DNA of 64,000 nt from Pseudomonas fulva 12-X (GCF_000213805.1 NC_015556.1:2738501-2802500), one strand, 5' to 3'. Shown: positions 29,039 through 38,819, counted from the stretch's first letter. Numbers and translations: made by a program. The notes: generated from the letters alone by a model not told the origin.

Positions 29039-30997
29039 CTAGAGACGAAAGTGTGCGGCCATGCCCTGCAATTCACGGCTCAGCGCCGCCAGCTGCTGGC
29101 TGGAGCCGGCGTTCTCGTCCATGGCCGCAGCCGATTGCTCGCCCAGGTCGCGGATCGAGGTGACGCTGCGGTTGATGTCCTCGGCCACCGCAGTCTGCTC
29201 TTCGGCGGCGGCGGCGATCTGCTGGTTCATGCCGTGGATCACCGCAACCGAATCGGCGATCCCGGCGAGAGCCTCCTGGGTATGCCGAGCATCATGCACC
29301 ACCTGCTCGACCAGCTCATCGCTCTGGCGCATGTCGGCAACCGAACGGGTGGCGCCGGCGCGTAACGTACCGAGCAGCCCCTCGATCTCCTCGGTGGATT
29401 GCTGGGTACGTCGCGCCAGCGCCCGCACTTCATCGGCGACCACCGCAAACCCGCGGCCCTGCTCGCCGGCACGGGCGGCTTCGATCGCCGCATTCAGCGC
29501 CAGCAGGTTGGTCTGCTGCGCCACGCTCTTGATGACTTCCAGCACCGCGTCGATATTGCGGGTGTCCTGGCTGAGCTGTTCGATGCCCTGGCGGGTTACC
29601 GACATGGCCGCGACCAGTTGCTCGATTCGCTGCAGGGTCGCCCGCACCACTTCGCTGCCGGCATCGACTCGCGAATCGGCCTGGGCGGTCGAAGCCGCGG
29701 CCTGTTCGGCGTTCTGCGCCACCTCGTGAACCGTCGCGGCCATCTGGGTAATCGCGGTGGCCACCAGATCGGTCTCCTCCTTTTGACCACTAACGCCCTG
29801 ACGCGCCTGCTCGGTGACCGACGACAGGGTCTGCGCCGAGCTGGAAAGCTGCGCCACGCCGTGCTGCAGGCGCCCGACCATGGTGCGCAGGTCCCGCGTC
29901 ATGCCTTGCATGGCCAGCAGCAATTGGCCGATCTCGTCGCTGCGCTGCACCTCGATCTCGCCGCTCAGATCCCCGGCAGCAATGCGCTGCGCCACGGCAG
30001 TGACCTGCTTGAGCGGTCGCACGATCACCCGGGTGATGATCAGCGTTGCCAGCAGGCCGACCACTAGGGCCGCCGCCGCCGCGACCAGAATCAGCAGCGC
30101 GCTGGTGCGCACCAGGGTGTGCACAGCGGCCTTTTGCTGGGCATAGGCCTGGCTGACCAGTTCGACCACCTTGTCGGCCCGTTCGACCAGCTTGGCGTGC
30201 TCCTGTTGTTGCTGCTGCAACAGCCCGGTGTACTCCTGCAGTCGCTGGTTGAAGGAGTCGATATTGCCGACCACTTCGGCCAGCACCGAGCGATAGCCCG
30301 GATCACGCAGCGCATCACGCAGCTCAGCGGCCTGTTTTTGCGCATCGACCGCTTCCTGAATGGTGGTAGTCGGCACCTCGCCGCTGCTGCGGCTATTTTC
30401 CAGCAGCACACGGGCCTGCTCCAGGGCTTGCAGGAGCAGCACGTGTACCTTGCCAATGCTGCCGGCCTGGGTGATCGAGTCGACGCCTTCGGTTCCCTGG
30501 CTGTCTTTGAGGGAATAAACACCGTCTTCGGCCAACCCATCCTTGAGCAGATCCAGGCTGTTGGCCGCACCGACCACCAGCCACTTGGCGGCATCCAGGG
30601 ACAGACGCATGTTGTCGCTCTGCTCCACGTAGCGGTCGAAGACCTGCACGTACTCGGCAATATCCGCGTCGACCTGCTGCAGCGCCTGGCGTTCGCCGCC
30701 AGCCACCTGCTCGCTCAGTTGCGCCACCTGCTCACGAATCGCCTGCGCCTGCTCGTGCAGGTGCTGGGTCTGGGCGGCATCGCCGGTAATGATGAAGGCC
30801 TGCTCGGTGCGCCGCATCTGCGCGACCTTGTCGTTGATATCGCTGAAATGCTCGAGCAGGGAGAACCTCGCCCCGACATCACGTAGCGCAAAGAAGCCGG
30901 TAGCCGCCACCACCAGGGTGAGCACCAGCACCACCCCGAAGCCGATGGACAATTTGGCCGCTGTCGCCAGGCTGGCCAAGCCGCGAAGAGAAACCAT
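29039..30997 (-). CDS. Methyl-accepting chemotaxis protein with HBM-type sensor
   Basis: A 652-residue chemoreceptor: TM1 about 13-36, then a long helical periplasmic domain of about 250 residues (to about 290) resembling the helical bimodular (HBM) sensor of McpS/TlpQ-like receptors, TM2 about 297-322, HAMP about 322-372, and a signalling hairpin [40 protein letters not shown] receptors bind organic acids or amines. The sensor assignment rests on length and helical character, so the ligand is open. AGAGGG precedes the ATG. Confidence 0.9.
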   Translation of the reverse strand: MVSLRGLASLATAAKLSIGFGVVLVLTLVVAATGFFALRDVGARFSLLEHFSDINDKVAQMRRTEQAFIITGDAAQTQHLHEQAQAIREQVAQLSEQVAGGERQALQQVDADIAEYVQVFDRYVEQSDNMRLSLDAAKWLVVGAANSLDLLKDGLAEDGVYSLKDSQGTEGVDSITQAGSIGKVHVLLLQALEQARVLLENSRSSGEVPTTTIQEAVDAQKQAAELRDALRDPGYRSVLAEVVGNIDSFNQRLQEYTGLLQQQQQEHAKLVERADKVVELVSQAYAQQKAAVHTLVRTSALLILVAAAAALVVGLLATLIITRVIVRPLKQVTAVAQRIAAGDLSGEIEVQRSDEIGQLLLAMQGMTRDLRTMVGRLQHGVAQLSSSAQTLSSVTEQARQGVSGQKEETDLVATAITQMAATVHEVAQNAEQAAASTAQADSRVDAGSEVVRATLQRIEQLVAAMSVTRQGIEQLSQDTRNIDAVLEVIKSVAQQTNLLALNAAIEAARAGEQGRGFAVVADEVRALARRTQQSTEEIEGLLGTLRAGATRSVADMRQSDELVEQVVHDARHTQEALAGIADSVAVIHGMNQQIAAAAEEQTAVAEDINRSVTSIRDLGEQSAAAMDENAGSSQQLAALSRELQGMAAHFRL

Positions 30998-31234
30998 TGC
31001 CGACCCTCTCGTGCTGGGCGGATGCCCTCATGCTCGCAACAGTGAGGCACGCAACTAATGGCGACAAGCCAGCAGCGAGGTGTCAGGTGCTTTTAACTAA
31101 AGAGATGTCGTTTTCAGGATATTGCCGGTCGTCGGAGAACAGGCCGATCCGACAATCGCACATCGCCACCACAAGGGCGGCGGCGCTAGAATCGGAGCGC
31201 ACCCTGGCTCGCCGGCGTCGGCAGGATATCCATC

Positions 31235-31543
31235 ATGCGCACATACTCTCGCAACCTACTTCAGCGCTCGGCACTGCTTGCGGCCGGCCTGCTGGCCAGC
31301 ACTCAGGTTCTTGCAGAAATGGCGGGAGGTGAAGTGGGCATTCGCCTGACGGTGCACAGCGCCTGTCAGGTCGATAGCACCACCGAGCGCGACGCGCTGT
31401 TGCTGACCAGCCACGATTGCCGTGACGGCTACCGCGTTCGTTATCAGAACGCCGAGCTGCAGGTCGATCGCGAGGCGCTGGCGCAAGTCAGCACCCGCGT
31501 GGATGAGCGCGCACCACGCTCGCGAATCGAGCTCTACTGGTAA
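31235..31543 (+). CDS. Small exported protein, hypothetical
   Basis: A 102-residue protein with a signal peptide (to about residue 27, TQVLA) and about 75 mature residues. Two cysteines (C44 and C62) could form one disulfide. A stretch VGIRLTVHSACQVDS vaguely recalls spore-coat-U-like pilin domains, but the protein is far too short for one. An AGGA site precedes the ATG. It converges on the flavin reductase gene, with its stop adjacent (stops abut at 31543/31544). Confidence 0.65.
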   Translation: MRTYSRNLLQRSALLAAGLLASTQVLAEMAGGEVGIRLTVHSACQVDSTTERDALLLTSHDCRDGYRVRYQNAELQVDREALAQVSTRVDERAPRSRIELYW

Positions 31544-32152
31544 TCAGAGCGGGCGTTGCAGGTCGAACGTATCGCGGGTACAGCTGTAAGCAGTGCCGCC
31601 CAGACGGCCGATCAGGTCGAGACGCTGCGGGTCGATGCGCCCTTTCTCATTGAGCACATCGTCACTGATATGCGCCAGCAGCACTTCGGCGAAGATCAGA
31701 TGATGGTTGGACTGCCCCTGCGGGTATCCCATTATCTGCGCAACGCGGCACTCGAACGCCACTGCCGCCCCTTTCACCCGCGGCGGCGCAACGCGTTTAC
31801 TGGGCAGCGAGTCGATGCCGCAATGCACGAACTCACTGGTGCTGCGCGGCAGGATAGCCGCGCTGGCGTTCATGGCTTGTGCTTGAGCAAAAGAGACCAG
31901 ATGAATGACCAGCTCGCCAGTTTCCTGAGCGTTGCGCAGGGTGTCTTTCAAAGCGCCGTCGTCACGGTTACCGACGTTGACCATCAGCGTGGCCGGCTCG
32001 TCGCTGATCACCTGAAAGAAGCTGAAGGGCGCCAGGTTGGTCACCCCTTCGCTGGAAATGCTCGACACCCAGGCGATGGGCCTGGGTGTCACTGTGGATG
32101 CGAGCCAGCGGTAACGGTCCAGCGGGGTCAGGTCAGCGAAATCGAGCAGCAT
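31544..32152 (-). CDS. Flavin reductase-family protein (FMN-binding split barrel)
   Basis: A 202-residue flavoredoxin-like protein with the flavin-binding region YRWLASTVTPRPIAWVSSIS near the N-terminus and LAPFSFFQVISDEPATLMVNV. Proteins of this family reduce or hold FMN, often for a partner oxygenase that is not adjacent here. I use the ATG at 32152 because GGAG lies 6 bases upstream; the ATG at 32167 has none. Confidence 0.85.
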   Translation of the reverse strand: MLLDFADLTPLDRYRWLASTVTPRPIAWVSSISSEGVTNLAPFSFFQVISDEPATLMVNVGNRDDGALKDTLRNAQETGELVIHLVSFAQAQAMNASAAILPRSTSEFVHCGIDSLPSKRVAPPRVKGAAVAFECRVAQIMGYPQGQSNHHLIFAEVLLAHISDDVLNEKGRIDPQRLDLIGRLGGTAYSCTRDTFDLQRPL

Positions 32153-32199
32153 GAGGATCTCCGGCATTCAGATTGCCGTCAGCTTACCTCAGCAGGCGG

Positions 32200-32472
32200 T
32201 TAGCGGCCCGCGCGCGACTCACGAATGTAGAAACGTGCCTTCTCGGACTTGTTGGTGCAGCCGCGGTAGGCCTCGAACTGCTGCTGGGTTTTTGCAGCCG
32301 TCATCAGCGAGGCCGCCTTGGAGTAGCTGACCGTGCCGGCAAAACCTTCGGCCTTGGCCAAATCGAGTTCCTGCCAGGCCGCATCGAGTTGGGTCGCGCA
32401 GCTATCACGGTAAGAAGTGGTCGCTGAGCAGCCCGCCAACAGCGCAATCGGTAAGAGAATCCAGGCTTTCAT
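32200..32472 (-). CDS. Small lipoprotein, hypothetical
   Basis: A 90-residue precursor with the lipobox LLAGC (Cys15), a mostly helical mature part and two more cysteines (C25 and C72). No known domain. Start at 32472 with GGAG 8-9 bases upstream. It is divergent from the patatin gene; function unknown. Confidence 0.72.
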   Translation of the reverse strand: MKAWILLPIALLAGCSATTSYRDSCATQLDAAWQELDLAKAEGFAGTVSYSKAASLMTAAKTQQQFEAYRGCTNKSEKARFYIRESRAGR

Positions 32473-32610
32473 GTCGCATACTCCAGAGGTTGGCCGGCAA
32501 TCAGGTCGCCGGTGTTGTTTATGACGATAGGCTAGAGAAAAAGTGCCACTATCCGCATGCTGCACGACGCAAATTGCGTTGCCGTTGCAGTACGAATCAG
32601 GGAGAGCTGA

Positions 32611-33660
32611 ATGAGCAAGAAAGTGGCTTTGGTACTGGGTTCGGGTGGCGCGCGTGGTTACGCGCACATTGGCGTCATCGAAGAGCTGGAAGCACGTGGC
32701 TACGAGATCGGCTGCATTGCCGGTTGTTCGATGGGTGCGGTGGTCGGCGGCATCTACGCCGCCGGCAAGCTGAAGGATTACAGCGACTGGACGCAGAGCC
32801 TGGATTATCTGGATGTGCTGCGCCTGCTGGATGTCAGCTTTCGCCTGGGCGCCATCCGTGGCGAGAAGGTCTTCGGGCGCATTCGCGATATCGTCGGCGA
32901 TATCAACATCGAATCACTGAACATCCCTTTCACGGCAGTGGCCACCGACCTCACCAATCAGCAGGAAATCTGGTTTCAGGAAGGCTGCCTGCATCAGGCC
33001 ATGCGCGCCTCGGCGGCGATTCCCAGCCTGTTCACGCCGGTCATTCAGGGCAAGCGCATGCTGGTCGATGGCGGCCTGCTCAATCCGCTACCCATCGTGC
33101 CGGTGGTCTCGAGCCACTGCGATCTGATTATCGCTGTCAACCTCAACTCGGCCCATCAGCAGCACTATCAGTTGCCCGTCATCGAGCGCCCCGCTGCGCT
33201 GAAGGGCCGCTTCGACCAGATGATGACGTCGCTCGGCTCACGGCTGCCCTCGCTGCGCCGCAAGAGCGGTGAGGACGATCAGCTACTGCTACTCGAAGGT
33301 GGCGCGGCGCCCAAGATGCCGGAGCAGCCCGACCTCTGGCTGCAGGAACCTGCCGATCCTCACGGTCAACAACCGACCGCTGCGCCCCAAGAGGAAAGCG
33401 CGCCCAAATCGGCAAGCGGCTCACGGGTCGCGCAGATGGCCGGCCCGGCATCGCTGCTGGAGTTGATCAACCAGAGTTTCGAGGTGATGCAGACCTCTCT
33501 CTCGCAATACAAGATCGCCGGCTATCCGCCGGATATCCTGATCAACGTGCCCAAGCGCGTGTGCCGCTTCTTCGAGTTCTACAAGGCGCCGGAGCTGATC
33601 ATGCTGGGCCGGCAGATCGCCCGCGATACCCTCGACAAATACGAACGCGGCGACCGCTGA
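32611..33660 (+). CDS. Patatin-like phospholipase (RssA-type)
   Basis: A 349-residue protein: an N-terminal patatin domain with oxyanion loop GSGGARGYAH (10-19), nucleophile elbow GCSMG (S40) and catalytic D153 in LVDGGLLNP. A Ser-Asp dyad hydrolyses acyl esters. The C-terminal 130 residues carry a low-complexity, proline-glutamine-rich linker (about 225-275) and a helical tail. No signal peptide, so it is cytoplasmic or membrane-associated. Distinct from ExoU-type toxins in size and context. Confidence 0.88.
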   Translation: MSKKVALVLGSGGARGYAHIGVIEELEARGYEIGCIAGCSMGAVVGGIYAAGKLKDYSDWTQSLDYLDVLRLLDVSFRLGAIRGEKVFGRIRDIVGDINIESLNIPFTAVATDLTNQQEIWFQEGCLHQAMRASAAIPSLFTPVIQGKRMLVDGGLLNPLPIVPVVSSHCDLIIAVNLNSAHQQHYQLPVIERPAALKGRFDQMMTSLGSRLPSLRRKSGEDDQLLLLEGGAAPKMPEQPDLWLQEPADPHGQQPTAAPQEESAPKSASGSRVAQMAGPASLLELINQSFEVMQTSLSQYKIAGYPPDILINVPKRVCRFFEFYKAPELIMLGRQIARDTLDKYERGDR

Positions 33661-33672
33661 GCCAGCCCGCGA

Positions 33673-34746
33673 TCACAACGGCGGCCGACGCTCCTCACGG
33701 GGCGGCAGGCCGGCCGGCGCCTTGTGGGCGACCCAGTCGCTGAGCAGACTATAGGCCACAGCTAGCAGCGTCGGGCCGAGGAACAGGCCCATGAAGCCGA
33801 AGGCCAGGATGCCGCCGAACACGCCGAGCAGCACCACCACCAGCGGCAGGTTGCCGCCGCGGCTGATCAGGTACGGTTTGAGGATGTTGTCCACGCCGCT
33901 GATGATGAAGAAGCCCCAGATGCCGAGGAAGATTGCCATGCCGATCTCGCCCTGCCAGATCAGCCAGCCCACAGCCGGCCCCCAGACCAGGGGTGGCACC
34001 ATGATCAGGCTGCAGGCGAAGGTCAGCACGCCGAGCACCAGGGCACCGGGAATGCCGGCGATCATGAACCCGATATAGGCCAGCAGCGCCTGCGCCACCG
34101 CAGTGCCGATCACCCCGTTGACGACCCGCTGCACCGTGCCTGCGACCAATTCGAGGTAATGCTGGGCCCGGTCGCCGATCAGTCGCTCGAGCAGGCTTTC
34201 GACGAAGGCCGCCAGACGCGGGCCGTCGCGATAGAAGAAGAACACCAGAATCAGACTCAAGGCCAGCTCCAGGAAGCCGCCGCCGATCTTGGCGCTGCGT
34301 ACCAGCAGAAAGTTGCCGACCTGGCCGAGATAAGGCTGCACCGTGGCGAACAGTGCCGAGCCCTGCTGATCCAGGGTTTCCCAGATGCTCACCAGGCGGT
34401 CGCCGACCAGGGGCACCGAGGCCAGCCAGGCTGGCGGTGGCGGCAGGCCATCGACCTGAAAGTCCTTGAGCATTGCGGTGCCGTCACGGATATGGTCGGC
34501 GAGATTGAAGCCCAGCATCACCAATGGCACCGCCACCAGCACGATCCAAACGCAGGTCAGCAAACCGGCGGCAACCGACTGCCGGCCTTTCAGTACGCGA
34601 GTCAGCCAGCGCATGACCGGCCAGCTGGCAAAGGACAACACGGCCGCCCAGAACAGCGCGGACCAGAACGGTGCCAGCACCCAAAGGCTGGCACCCAGTA
34701 GCCCCAGGAGCAGGATCTGCACCAGCAAGCGGTCGTTATTCGGCAT
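33673..34746 (-). CDS. AI-2E-family transporter (PerM/YdiK-like)
   Basis: A 357-residue membrane protein with seven to eight hydrophobic helices and the family pattern GVIGTAVAQALLAYIGFMIAGIPGALVLGVLTF. Despite the family name the substrate of most members is unknown. It ends 12 bases from the patatin gene's stop (convergent). The start at 34746 is the first Met of the frame; the ribosome site is weak. Confidence 0.88.
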   Translation of the reverse strand: MPNNDRLLVQILLLGLLGASLWVLAPFWSALFWAAVLSFASWPVMRWLTRVLKGRQSVAAGLLTCVWIVLVAVPLVMLGFNLADHIRDGTAMLKDFQVDGLPPPPAWLASVPLVGDRLVSIWETLDQQGSALFATVQPYLGQVGNFLLVRSAKIGGGFLELALSLILVFFFYRDGPRLAAFVESLLERLIGDRAQHYLELVAGTVQRVVNGVIGTAVAQALLAYIGFMIAGIPGALVLGVLTFACSLIMVPPLVWGPAVGWLIWQGEIGMAIFLGIWGFFIISGVDNILKPYLISRGGNLPLVVVLLGVFGGILAFGFMGLFLGPTLLAVAYSLLSDWVAHKAPAGLPPREERRPPL

Positions 34747-34795
34747 TTTTCAGGACTTCCAGCAAACCAGACTCAGGCCCGCAACGCAGGCGCGC

Positions 34796-35596
34796 TCAAC
34801 GTAGCACGTCGATACGCAAACCGTCGCCGCTGCTCTCACCAATCTCCAGGCGTGCGGCCCTGACCTGATCGTCGATCAGAGCCTCACGCCAGGCTTCGGC
34901 ATTGGCCCCGGACAGGCTGACCCGCAAGGTGCTGTCCAGGTTGAGGCTGCGCGCCAGCACTTGCACCCACTCGGTGCTGGGCTGATCCTGTTCGGGCAGA
35001 CGTAGCGAGCCTGTGCTCTTGAGTTGCCGGGACAAGGTGGCCGGCGTTGGCAGAACCTTGGCCAACGGCTGGTCAGCCTTGAGCAGCTCGGCATGCAGGT
35101 AGGCACGGCGATTGCCGCGGGTGATGCTGTACAGCGCCACCAGGCTGTCATGCCGTGGCTCGGCCAGGCGCAGCAAGGCATAGGCCTGCTGATCGTCCGA
35201 GCCATAAAGAGTGGAATTGCCGAATACCGAATTGGCCCACAGGCTGCTGGAGCCGCACTCGCGGCCCTGACACCAGTACAGCAACTGGGCGTCCTGATCC
35301 TGCAACGCCTCGCGAGCCTGGGTGAACACCTCATTGGCGCTGTGGGTGCCTGGCAGCTCGTAGGTGACAGCGGTCAGCGCGCCCTGCACCAGCACTTCGC
35401 GCTCGTAACGCAGGCGCCCACTGATACGGCGTACGGTCCCCTGGGGATACACGCGCTCCTGCTCGGCTTCTTCCTTGAAGGTGACGATTTCGCTGCCGGC
35501 GAAGCGCGGCAACACATCGAGATCGCGGCTACCGGCCACATCGGCGCCGGCCAGGGGGCTGACCAGCATTAACGCGAACAGGTAACTCAGACGCAT
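34796..35596 (-). CDS. DUF4892-domain exported protein
   Basis: A 266-residue protein with a signal peptide (MRLSYLFALMLVSPLAGA) and a DUF4892 fold I recognise by VPRF-like opening DLDVLPRFAGSEIV. The central CQGRECGSSSLWANSVFG motif holds a cysteine pair. It is exported, function unknown. GAGG lies 7 bases before the ATG, inside a short upstream frame (35587-35682) that could couple translation. Confidence 0.82.
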   Translation of the reverse strand: MRLSYLFALMLVSPLAGADVAGSRDLDVLPRFAGSEIVTFKEEAEQERVYPQGTVRRISGRLRYEREVLVQGALTAVTYELPGTHSANEVFTQAREALQDQDAQLLYWCQGRECGSSSLWANSVFGNSTLYGSDDQQAYALLRLAEPRHDSLVALYSITRGNRRAYLHAELLKADQPLAKVLPTPATLSRQLKSTGSLRLPEQDQPSTEWVQVLARSLNLDSTLRVSLSGANAEAWREALIDDQVRAARLEIGESSGDGLRIDVLR

Positions 35597-35682
35597 GCCG
35601 CTACCTCAATGGTGAGAGGCATCAGCAGGTAAATAGAGGAAGTGGGCAGCGCATCCGGCGCGAGGGTGTACAGGTCGGTCAT
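35587..35682 (-). CDS. Candidate 31-residue peptide upstream of the DUF4892 gene
   Basis: An ATG at 35682 preceded by GGAG (6-base spacing) opens a 31-codon frame that reads MTDLYTLAPDALPTSSIYLLM onward and ends 10 bases inside the DUF4892 gene in another frame. The middle is hydrophobic. It could be a real small protein, a leader peptide coupling translation to the next gene, or chance. Confidence 0.35.
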   Translation of the reverse strand: MTDLYTLAPDALPTSSIYLLMPLTIEVAACV

Positions 35683-35732
35683 GCAGATCTCCATGGCAGT
35701 GCCCGACACCTTTCCCCAGTTGCCACGGGCCG

Positions 35733-36596
35733 TCAAGGCGCGCTCAGGAATGCTTTGAAACAGTCTGCTACGAGTCGTGCGCCCTGCTCGTCATCCAGAT
35801 GCAGGTGGTGGCCGCCGGGCAAGTGTTCGACGCTGATCGCCGCCTGCGCCAGCAACTCAGCCAGACCATCTCGCGTCGCCAGCAGCCCTTGCTCGGCCAG
35901 CACCAGGCAGGTCGGGCAACGCAGCGCGGTGACGAACGCCTGTACATGGGCCATGGTCAGGCGCAGGGGTGTGGTCAGGGTCAGGCGGCTATCGGTACGC
36001 CAGGTCAGCCCGCCATCCACCGGCATCAGGCCGCGCTGCGCCAGCAACCTCGCCGCCTCAAGGCTGACGTGTCCGACGCCGCGCTGGCGTACCTGAGCGG
36101 CTCGTTCGAGGTCGGGATAGACCGGCTTGCGTTTGGCAGACAGCGTCAGGCGCCCTCGCAGCGACTCAGCCAGGGTAGCGACGGCGCCATCGGCCTCGAC
36201 GGTGGGCGGCACCAACCCATCGATCAGCGCCAGGCGTTGCACCCGTTCGGGAAAGGTGGCGGCCAGCAGCACCGAAACGATGGCCCCCATGGAATGGCCC
36301 AGCAGGCTGAAGCGCGACCAGCCAAGCTGTTCGGCGACCAGCAGCACGTCGTGCACATAGTCCCACAGGGCATAGCCGGCACCCGGCGGGCGATGTGCAG
36401 AATGACCGTGCCCGGCGAAATCCACGGCGACAATGCGCATGCCCGCCAGTTTCGGCGCCAGTCGCGCGAAGGTCGCCGCATTGTCGAGCCAGCCATGCAG
36501 GGCAATCACCGGCTGGCCATCGGGCGGACCATAGACCTGAGCGGCCAGCTCGATATGCGGCAGGTGCAAGCGTATCTCTTCGGGGGTAACGGTCAC
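35733..36596 (-). CDS. Alpha/beta-hydrolase
   Basis: A 287-residue soluble alpha/beta-hydrolase with oxyanion motif ALHGWLDNA (32-40), nucleophile elbow GHSMG (S about 102), and a C-terminal GGHHLHLDDE carrying the catalytic His. The reaction is not assignable. It overlaps the preceding hydrolase gene by four bases (ATGA), so the two are translationally coupled and probably act together. Confidence 0.87.
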   Translation of the reverse strand: MTVTPEEIRLHLPHIELAAQVYGPPDGQPVIALHGWLDNAATFARLAPKLAGMRIVAVDFAGHGHSAHRPPGAGYALWDYVHDVLLVAEQLGWSRFSLLGHSMGAIVSVLLAATFPERVQRLALIDGLVPPTVEADGAVATLAESLRGRLTLSAKRKPVYPDLERAAQVRQRGVGHVSLEAARLLAQRGLMPVDGGLTWRTDSRLTLTTPLRLTMAHVQAFVTALRCPTCLVLAEQGLLATRDGLAELLAQAAISVEHLPGGHHLHLDDEQGARLVADCFKAFLSAP

Positions 36597-37396
36597 TGCG
36601 TGGTCTCGCGAGGTTGCTGCCAGCGGGCGAACAGGCGGCGAAGCAGCTGCGCCGTGGCGTCCGGGTGTTCGAGGGGAAACATATGCCCGCCGGGCATGAT
36701 CAGAAATTCGCCGCGCGGCGCCCTTCGTGCCATACGCCCGTGGTGAGCGAGCACCACACGGCTCTCGGCGCCCTTCACCACCGCCAGCGGCACCTTGAGT
36801 TGCTCCGGCCGCCCCGGGCTGATGTGCGGCACGCTTCGATAGATGCTCATTTCGGTCGCCGCCTCGAAACGCAGGCGCAGGCCCGATTCGCCCGGGTGCA
36901 GCCCGTGCTCGACATAGGCGTCCAGACAGTCGGGGTCGAAGCGACTGAACAGCGTGCGCTCGGCGAAGTAACGACGCGCTTCCTGGCCATCGACAAAAGC
37001 CTCGCGCCGTCCCTGGGTGCGCCCGGCCGGGGTGAGCCGGTCGATAAAGCCAAACCGCTTGGCCGCGTGAATCACCAGTTGGTCGACGCGGCTGAGCACC
37101 GGCGAATCAAGCATGACCACGCCCCGGTACAAATCAGGGCGAAGCAGCGCCGCATGATAATGCAGCACCCCGCCCAGCGAATGGCCCACGCCCCAAACCG
37201 GCCCAGCGCACTGTTCAAGATGATGAAGCAGCTCGTCGACCAGGTTGCCCCAGTTGTCATTCACTGGAAAACGAGGGTCGTGGGCATGCTGCGCCAGGTG
37301 CTGCACCTGGTACTCCGGTGCCAGCGCCGCGAACAGCTTGCGGTAGGTGGCCGAAGGAAATCCGTTGGCGTGGGCGAAGAAGATGAGCTGATCCAT
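36593..37396 (-). CDS. Alpha/beta-hydrolase
   Basis: A 267-residue alpha/beta-hydrolase with N-terminal HANGFPSATYRKL, nucleophile elbow GHSLGG (S about 74) and a late GGHMFPLEHPD carrying the catalytic His. It is the upstream member of a coupled pair with the hydrolase that follows. The start at 37396 (MDQLIFFAHANG) is where the conserved fold begins; the frame runs 20 residues further upstream without similarity. Substrate unknown. Confidence 0.87.
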   Translation of the reverse strand: MDQLIFFAHANGFPSATYRKLFAALAPEYQVQHLAQHAHDPRFPVNDNWGNLVDELLHHLEQCAGPVWGVGHSLGGVLHYHAALLRPDLYRGVVMLDSPVLSRVDQLVIHAAKRFGFIDRLTPAGRTQGRREAFVDGQEARRYFAERTLFSRFDPDCLDAYVEHGLHPGESGLRLRFEAATEMSIYRSVPHISPGRPEQLKVPLAVVKGAESRVVLAHHGRMARRAPRGEFLIMPGGHMFPLEHPDATAQLLRRLFARWQQPRETTQ

Positions 37397-37517
37397 GGCA
37401 ATCGCGCAGGTGGCAGGCAGTGCTGGGATTGTCAGCCAGCCTTGCCAGGCCGACAACGCCTGTAACGGTCAGGAAGCACGACGCTCCGGCCAACAGCCGG
37501 ACGCCCTGCTCCGGCGC

Positions 37518-37964
37518 TTAGCCACGCTCAGGCGGCTGACTACTGTGCGGCACGACGGCCACGGTCAGGCGCGAGATACAGCTGGTCTTGCCGTCATCGC
37601 CGCTCAGGCGAATGTCCCAGACATGGGTGGTGCGCCCAAGGTGAACGGCTTTGGCCACCGCCGTGACGCGCCCGCTGCGCAGCCCACGCAGGTGGTTGGC
37701 ATTGACCTCCAGGCCCACGCAGAAGAACTTCTGGGTGTCGATGCACTGGTAGCTGGCCGTGGAGCCCAGGCTTTCGGCCAGCACCACCGAAGCGCCGCCG
37801 TGCAGCAGGCCGTGAGGCTGATGGGTGCGCGAGTCGACGGCCATGCTGGCAGTGATCGACTCGTCATCGAAGGATTCGAAACGGATGTCCAGCAGCTCAC
37901 CGATGGTATTGCGCTGGGCGGCATTGAGTTCGTCGAGATTGGGGCGCTGACGCCAGATGCTCAT
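37518..37964 (-). CDS. Hotdog-fold acyl-CoA thioesterase (PaaI/YbdB-like)
   Basis: A 148-residue single hotdog domain with the family motif HQPHGLLHGGASVVLAESLGS (about 47-67), which holds the helix that caps the acyl-CoA site. It probably hydrolyses aromatic or medium-chain acyl-CoA. AAGGA lies 7 bases before the ATG. It is in line with the following sixA and DUF4389 genes upstream on the same strand. Confidence 0.85.
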   Translation of the reverse strand: MSIWRQRPNLDELNAAQRNTIGELLDIRFESFDDESITASMAVDSRTHQPHGLLHGGASVVLAESLGSTASYQCIDTQKFFCVGLEVNANHLRGLRSGRVTAVAKAVHLGRTTHVWDIRLSGDDGKTSCISRLTVAVVPHSSQPPERG

Positions 37965-37997
37965 GGTCGATCCTTTTTGTTGTTTTGGACGGGCTGA

Positions 37998-38459
37998 TCA
38001 ATGCAGCTCAGGGTGCGCCAGCAACTGCAGGGTCATCAGCCCGGCAATCAGGTCCTCGCCTTCGAGCAGCGCCAGGCTGGCCGTATGCATGGCCAGTGGT
38101 TGCTGACGATGGCCATGCACCAGCAAGCCACCCAGGGCGCCGATGAAGGGCTGGTGAGAAACCAGCAGCAACTCAGTTACGGACAACTGCTGCAGCCTGG
38201 CCAGGCTGTCACGCGGGTCACTGTCCGGCGTCAGCCAGGGCACGGTCTGCAGCGGCGCCTGCAAGGCCAAAGCCTCGTACACCAGCGCAGCCGTCTGTTG
38301 TGCTCGCACGTAGGGGCTGACCAGAATGGCTGGCGCACGACCACGCAGGTGCTCGAGGGACTGGCGCACTTCTTCACGGCCATGGGCCGTCAGCTCACGG
38401 GCCGCATCGCTACGCGCCTCGGCCTGGGCCTGGCCGTGGCGCAACAACCAGAGCTTCAT
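37998..38459 (-). CDS. sixA: Phosphohistidine phosphatase SixA
   Basis: A 153-residue histidine phosphatase with RHG at 7-9 (H8 nucleophile) and the second His in LLLVSHQPFIG (about 108-118). SixA removes phosphate from phosphohistidines such as HPt domains and PtsO/NPr. Start at 38459, where the RHG domain begins; the frame upstream is a shadow of the next gene. It lies 10 bases after the DUF4389 gene. Confidence 0.9.
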   Translation of the reverse strand: MKLWLLRHGQAQAEARSDAARELTAHGREEVRQSLEHLRGRAPAILVSPYVRAQQTAALVYEALALQAPLQTVPWLTPDSDPRDSLARLQQLSVTELLLVSHQPFIGALGGLLVHGHRQQPLAMHTASLALLEGEDLIAGLMTLQLLAHPELH

Positions 38460-38469
38460 GCCGGCTGGC

Positions 38470-38808
38470 TCATAGTTTCGGCTCCTCGTCGCGCACCGGG
38501 TGTGGCGCCGGCGGCACGCTATGGGCAGCCTCACCTTGCGCAGGGCGCGCAGCCGGCCAGTCGGCGAACGGCCAGGGCTTGGTTTCGGTGTTGAAGGTGC
38601 CGAAACGGCCGATCTGCGCCAGGTACTGGCTGAGGCTGTCGCCAAAACTCAGCAGCCCGGCATTCGGCGCGCCATAGATGAGACGGTAGATGAGCTGCAG
38701 CAGCACGACGCCGGCCAGCAGCAGCTCGGCCAGTTGCCAGACGAACAGAAACAGCAGCATCCAGACGAGGCGCAAGCCGATGGGCTCGCTTTTGGGGTGA
38801 TCATTCAT
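38470..38808 (-). CDS. DUF4389-domain membrane protein
   Basis: A 112-residue protein with one or two membrane helices (about 12-42) and a proline-rich tail. DUF4389 proteins are of unknown function and are commonly found next to gpsA and sixA in Pseudomonas, as here. AAGGA precedes the ATG, 11 bases after gpsA. Confidence 0.82.
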   Translation of the reverse strand: MNDHPKSEPIGLRLVWMLLFLFVWQLAELLLAGVVLLQLIYRLIYGAPNAGLLSFGDSLSQYLAQIGRFGTFNTETKPWPFADWPAARPAQGEAAHSVPPAPHPVRDEEPKL

Positions 38809-38819
38809 GACGATTGTCC

